Source: CAIJXO01 sp964485905
GTDB taxonomy: Bacteria; Patescibacteriota; Minisyncoccia; Phycocordibacterales; GWA1-40-21
Direction of reading: 5' to 3'
Length of the DNA: 44,851 nucleotides
Assembly (NCBI GenBank): GCA_964485905.1
Contig: CAZAJY010000005.1
Coordinates: forward strand, 1 to 44,851
Below are positions 44,745 through 44,851 of the stretch, in pieces. Under the pieces are notes generated by a model. It ran no database searches. It was given only the letters and a program-made list of their open reading frames with translations, and had not been told where the DNA came from. Both the position numbers and the translations under genes were made by a program. Position 1 is the first letter of the stretch. Every line of letters begins with the position of its first letter.

Positions 44745-44851
44745 CTATTTTATTGGGTATTTCTCCAATATCTCCTCCTGCAACTTCATCCCATTACCCC
44801 ACTTCAACATTCCTAAATATGAAGCTGTGGTTTCTTCTTTTTGACTTTCTT
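44745..44851 (-). CDS. C-terminus of a probable retron/DGR-type reverse transcriptase
   Basis: Only the last 35 or so residues are inside the window: ESQKEETTASYLGMLKWGNG, MKLQEEILEKYPIK and TAG (44745-44747). The SYxGxLKxGN/A pattern close to the very end resembles the tail of diversity-generating-retroelement and related group II/retron reverse transcriptases (SYLGxLKHxNxxxL). There is no catalytic region in view to prove it, so this is an inference from the tail. If right, a variable repeat, a template repeat and an Avd-like gene should lie beyond the right edge. Confidence 0.5.
   Translation of the reverse strand, partial: ESQKEETTASYLGMLKWGNGMKLQEEILEKYPIK

Noticed and set aside
1..44851. 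CRISPR array or cas genes
   Set aside because: No regularly spaced repeats of 20-40 nt and no Cas-like protein were seen.
1..44851. UGA recoded to Gly (code 25) as in some CPR phyla
   Set aside because: UGA ends the aminotransferase in a proper terminator context and there is no in-frame UGA in the recognised long genes.

Overview
The window is an AT-rich bacterial chromosome segment. It most resembles a member of the Candidate Phyla Radiation (Patescibacteria, probably Parcubacteria-like). Evidence for this is the compact genes, a PilM-PilN-PilO type IV pilus operon, a stand-alone MetRS-type tRNA-binding domain, a Mur ligase without its usual N-terminal domain, DUF5652-like small membrane proteins and a 42-aa Ala/Pro/Thr-rich acidic protein. 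This placement is an inference from gene content. UGA serves as a stop codon (for example at the end of the aminotransferase, 27017-27019), so the UGA=Gly code of some CPR lineages does not apply.

Layout. 1-13.2 kb is mostly core, nearly all on the minus strand: nusG (partial), secE, a SIMPL protein, folD, a MacAB-like ABC exporter whose permease carries an in-frame stop, an rRNA methyltransferase, tsaC, a cupin, a DedA protein, a PduO-type adenosyltransferase, a glutamate dehydrogenase, rplS, an RluD-family pseudouridine synthase, and tRNAs His, Leu and Val. 13.2-37.5 kb is accessory: a winged-helix-like protein, a ParB-methyltransferase with a terminase-small-like partner, a histidine kinase with a degenerate receiver, a DMT permease, an ATP-grasp enzyme, a tryptophan-centred island, a MccF/GrpB/Nudix/kinase operon behind a structured RNA, a DUF262-HNH nuclease with an EcoRI-type methylase, and a serine recombinase next to tRNA-Arg(UCU). 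37.5-44.8 kb returns to core: HNH protein, pilMNO, tRNA-binding domain, ruvX, rpsT, ruvA, a Mur ligase, tRNA-Ser and tRNA-Arg(GCG). At the right edge is the C-terminus of what looks like a retron/DGR-type reverse transcriptase.

Most interesting: (1) The tryptophan island at 21.8-30.4 kb. It has tRNA-Trp between two different TrpRS genes, and the second TrpRS has a Cys pattern like the [4Fe-4S] TrpRS of Thermotoga. Next to it is a T-box leader whose UGGC bulge matches the GCCA end of tRNA-Trp and which has a UGG-A next to a closing helix. It precedes a tryptophan/leucine-dehydrogenase-family gene and an aminotransferase. Several genes here have strong Shine-Dalgarno sites and a different composition, which suggests transfer. 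(2) A 41-nt GC-rich core with a single mismatch, embedded in two unrelated long palindromes (11566-11606 and 40888-40928). (3) Twelve genes whose -10 box ends exactly 6 nt before the start codon, which implies leaderless mRNAs as the native mode and contrasts with the SD-led genes of the island. (4) Two candidate structured RNAs (9226-9362, derived from tRNA-His sequence; and 33115-33402, with its own promoter, closing helix and terminator).
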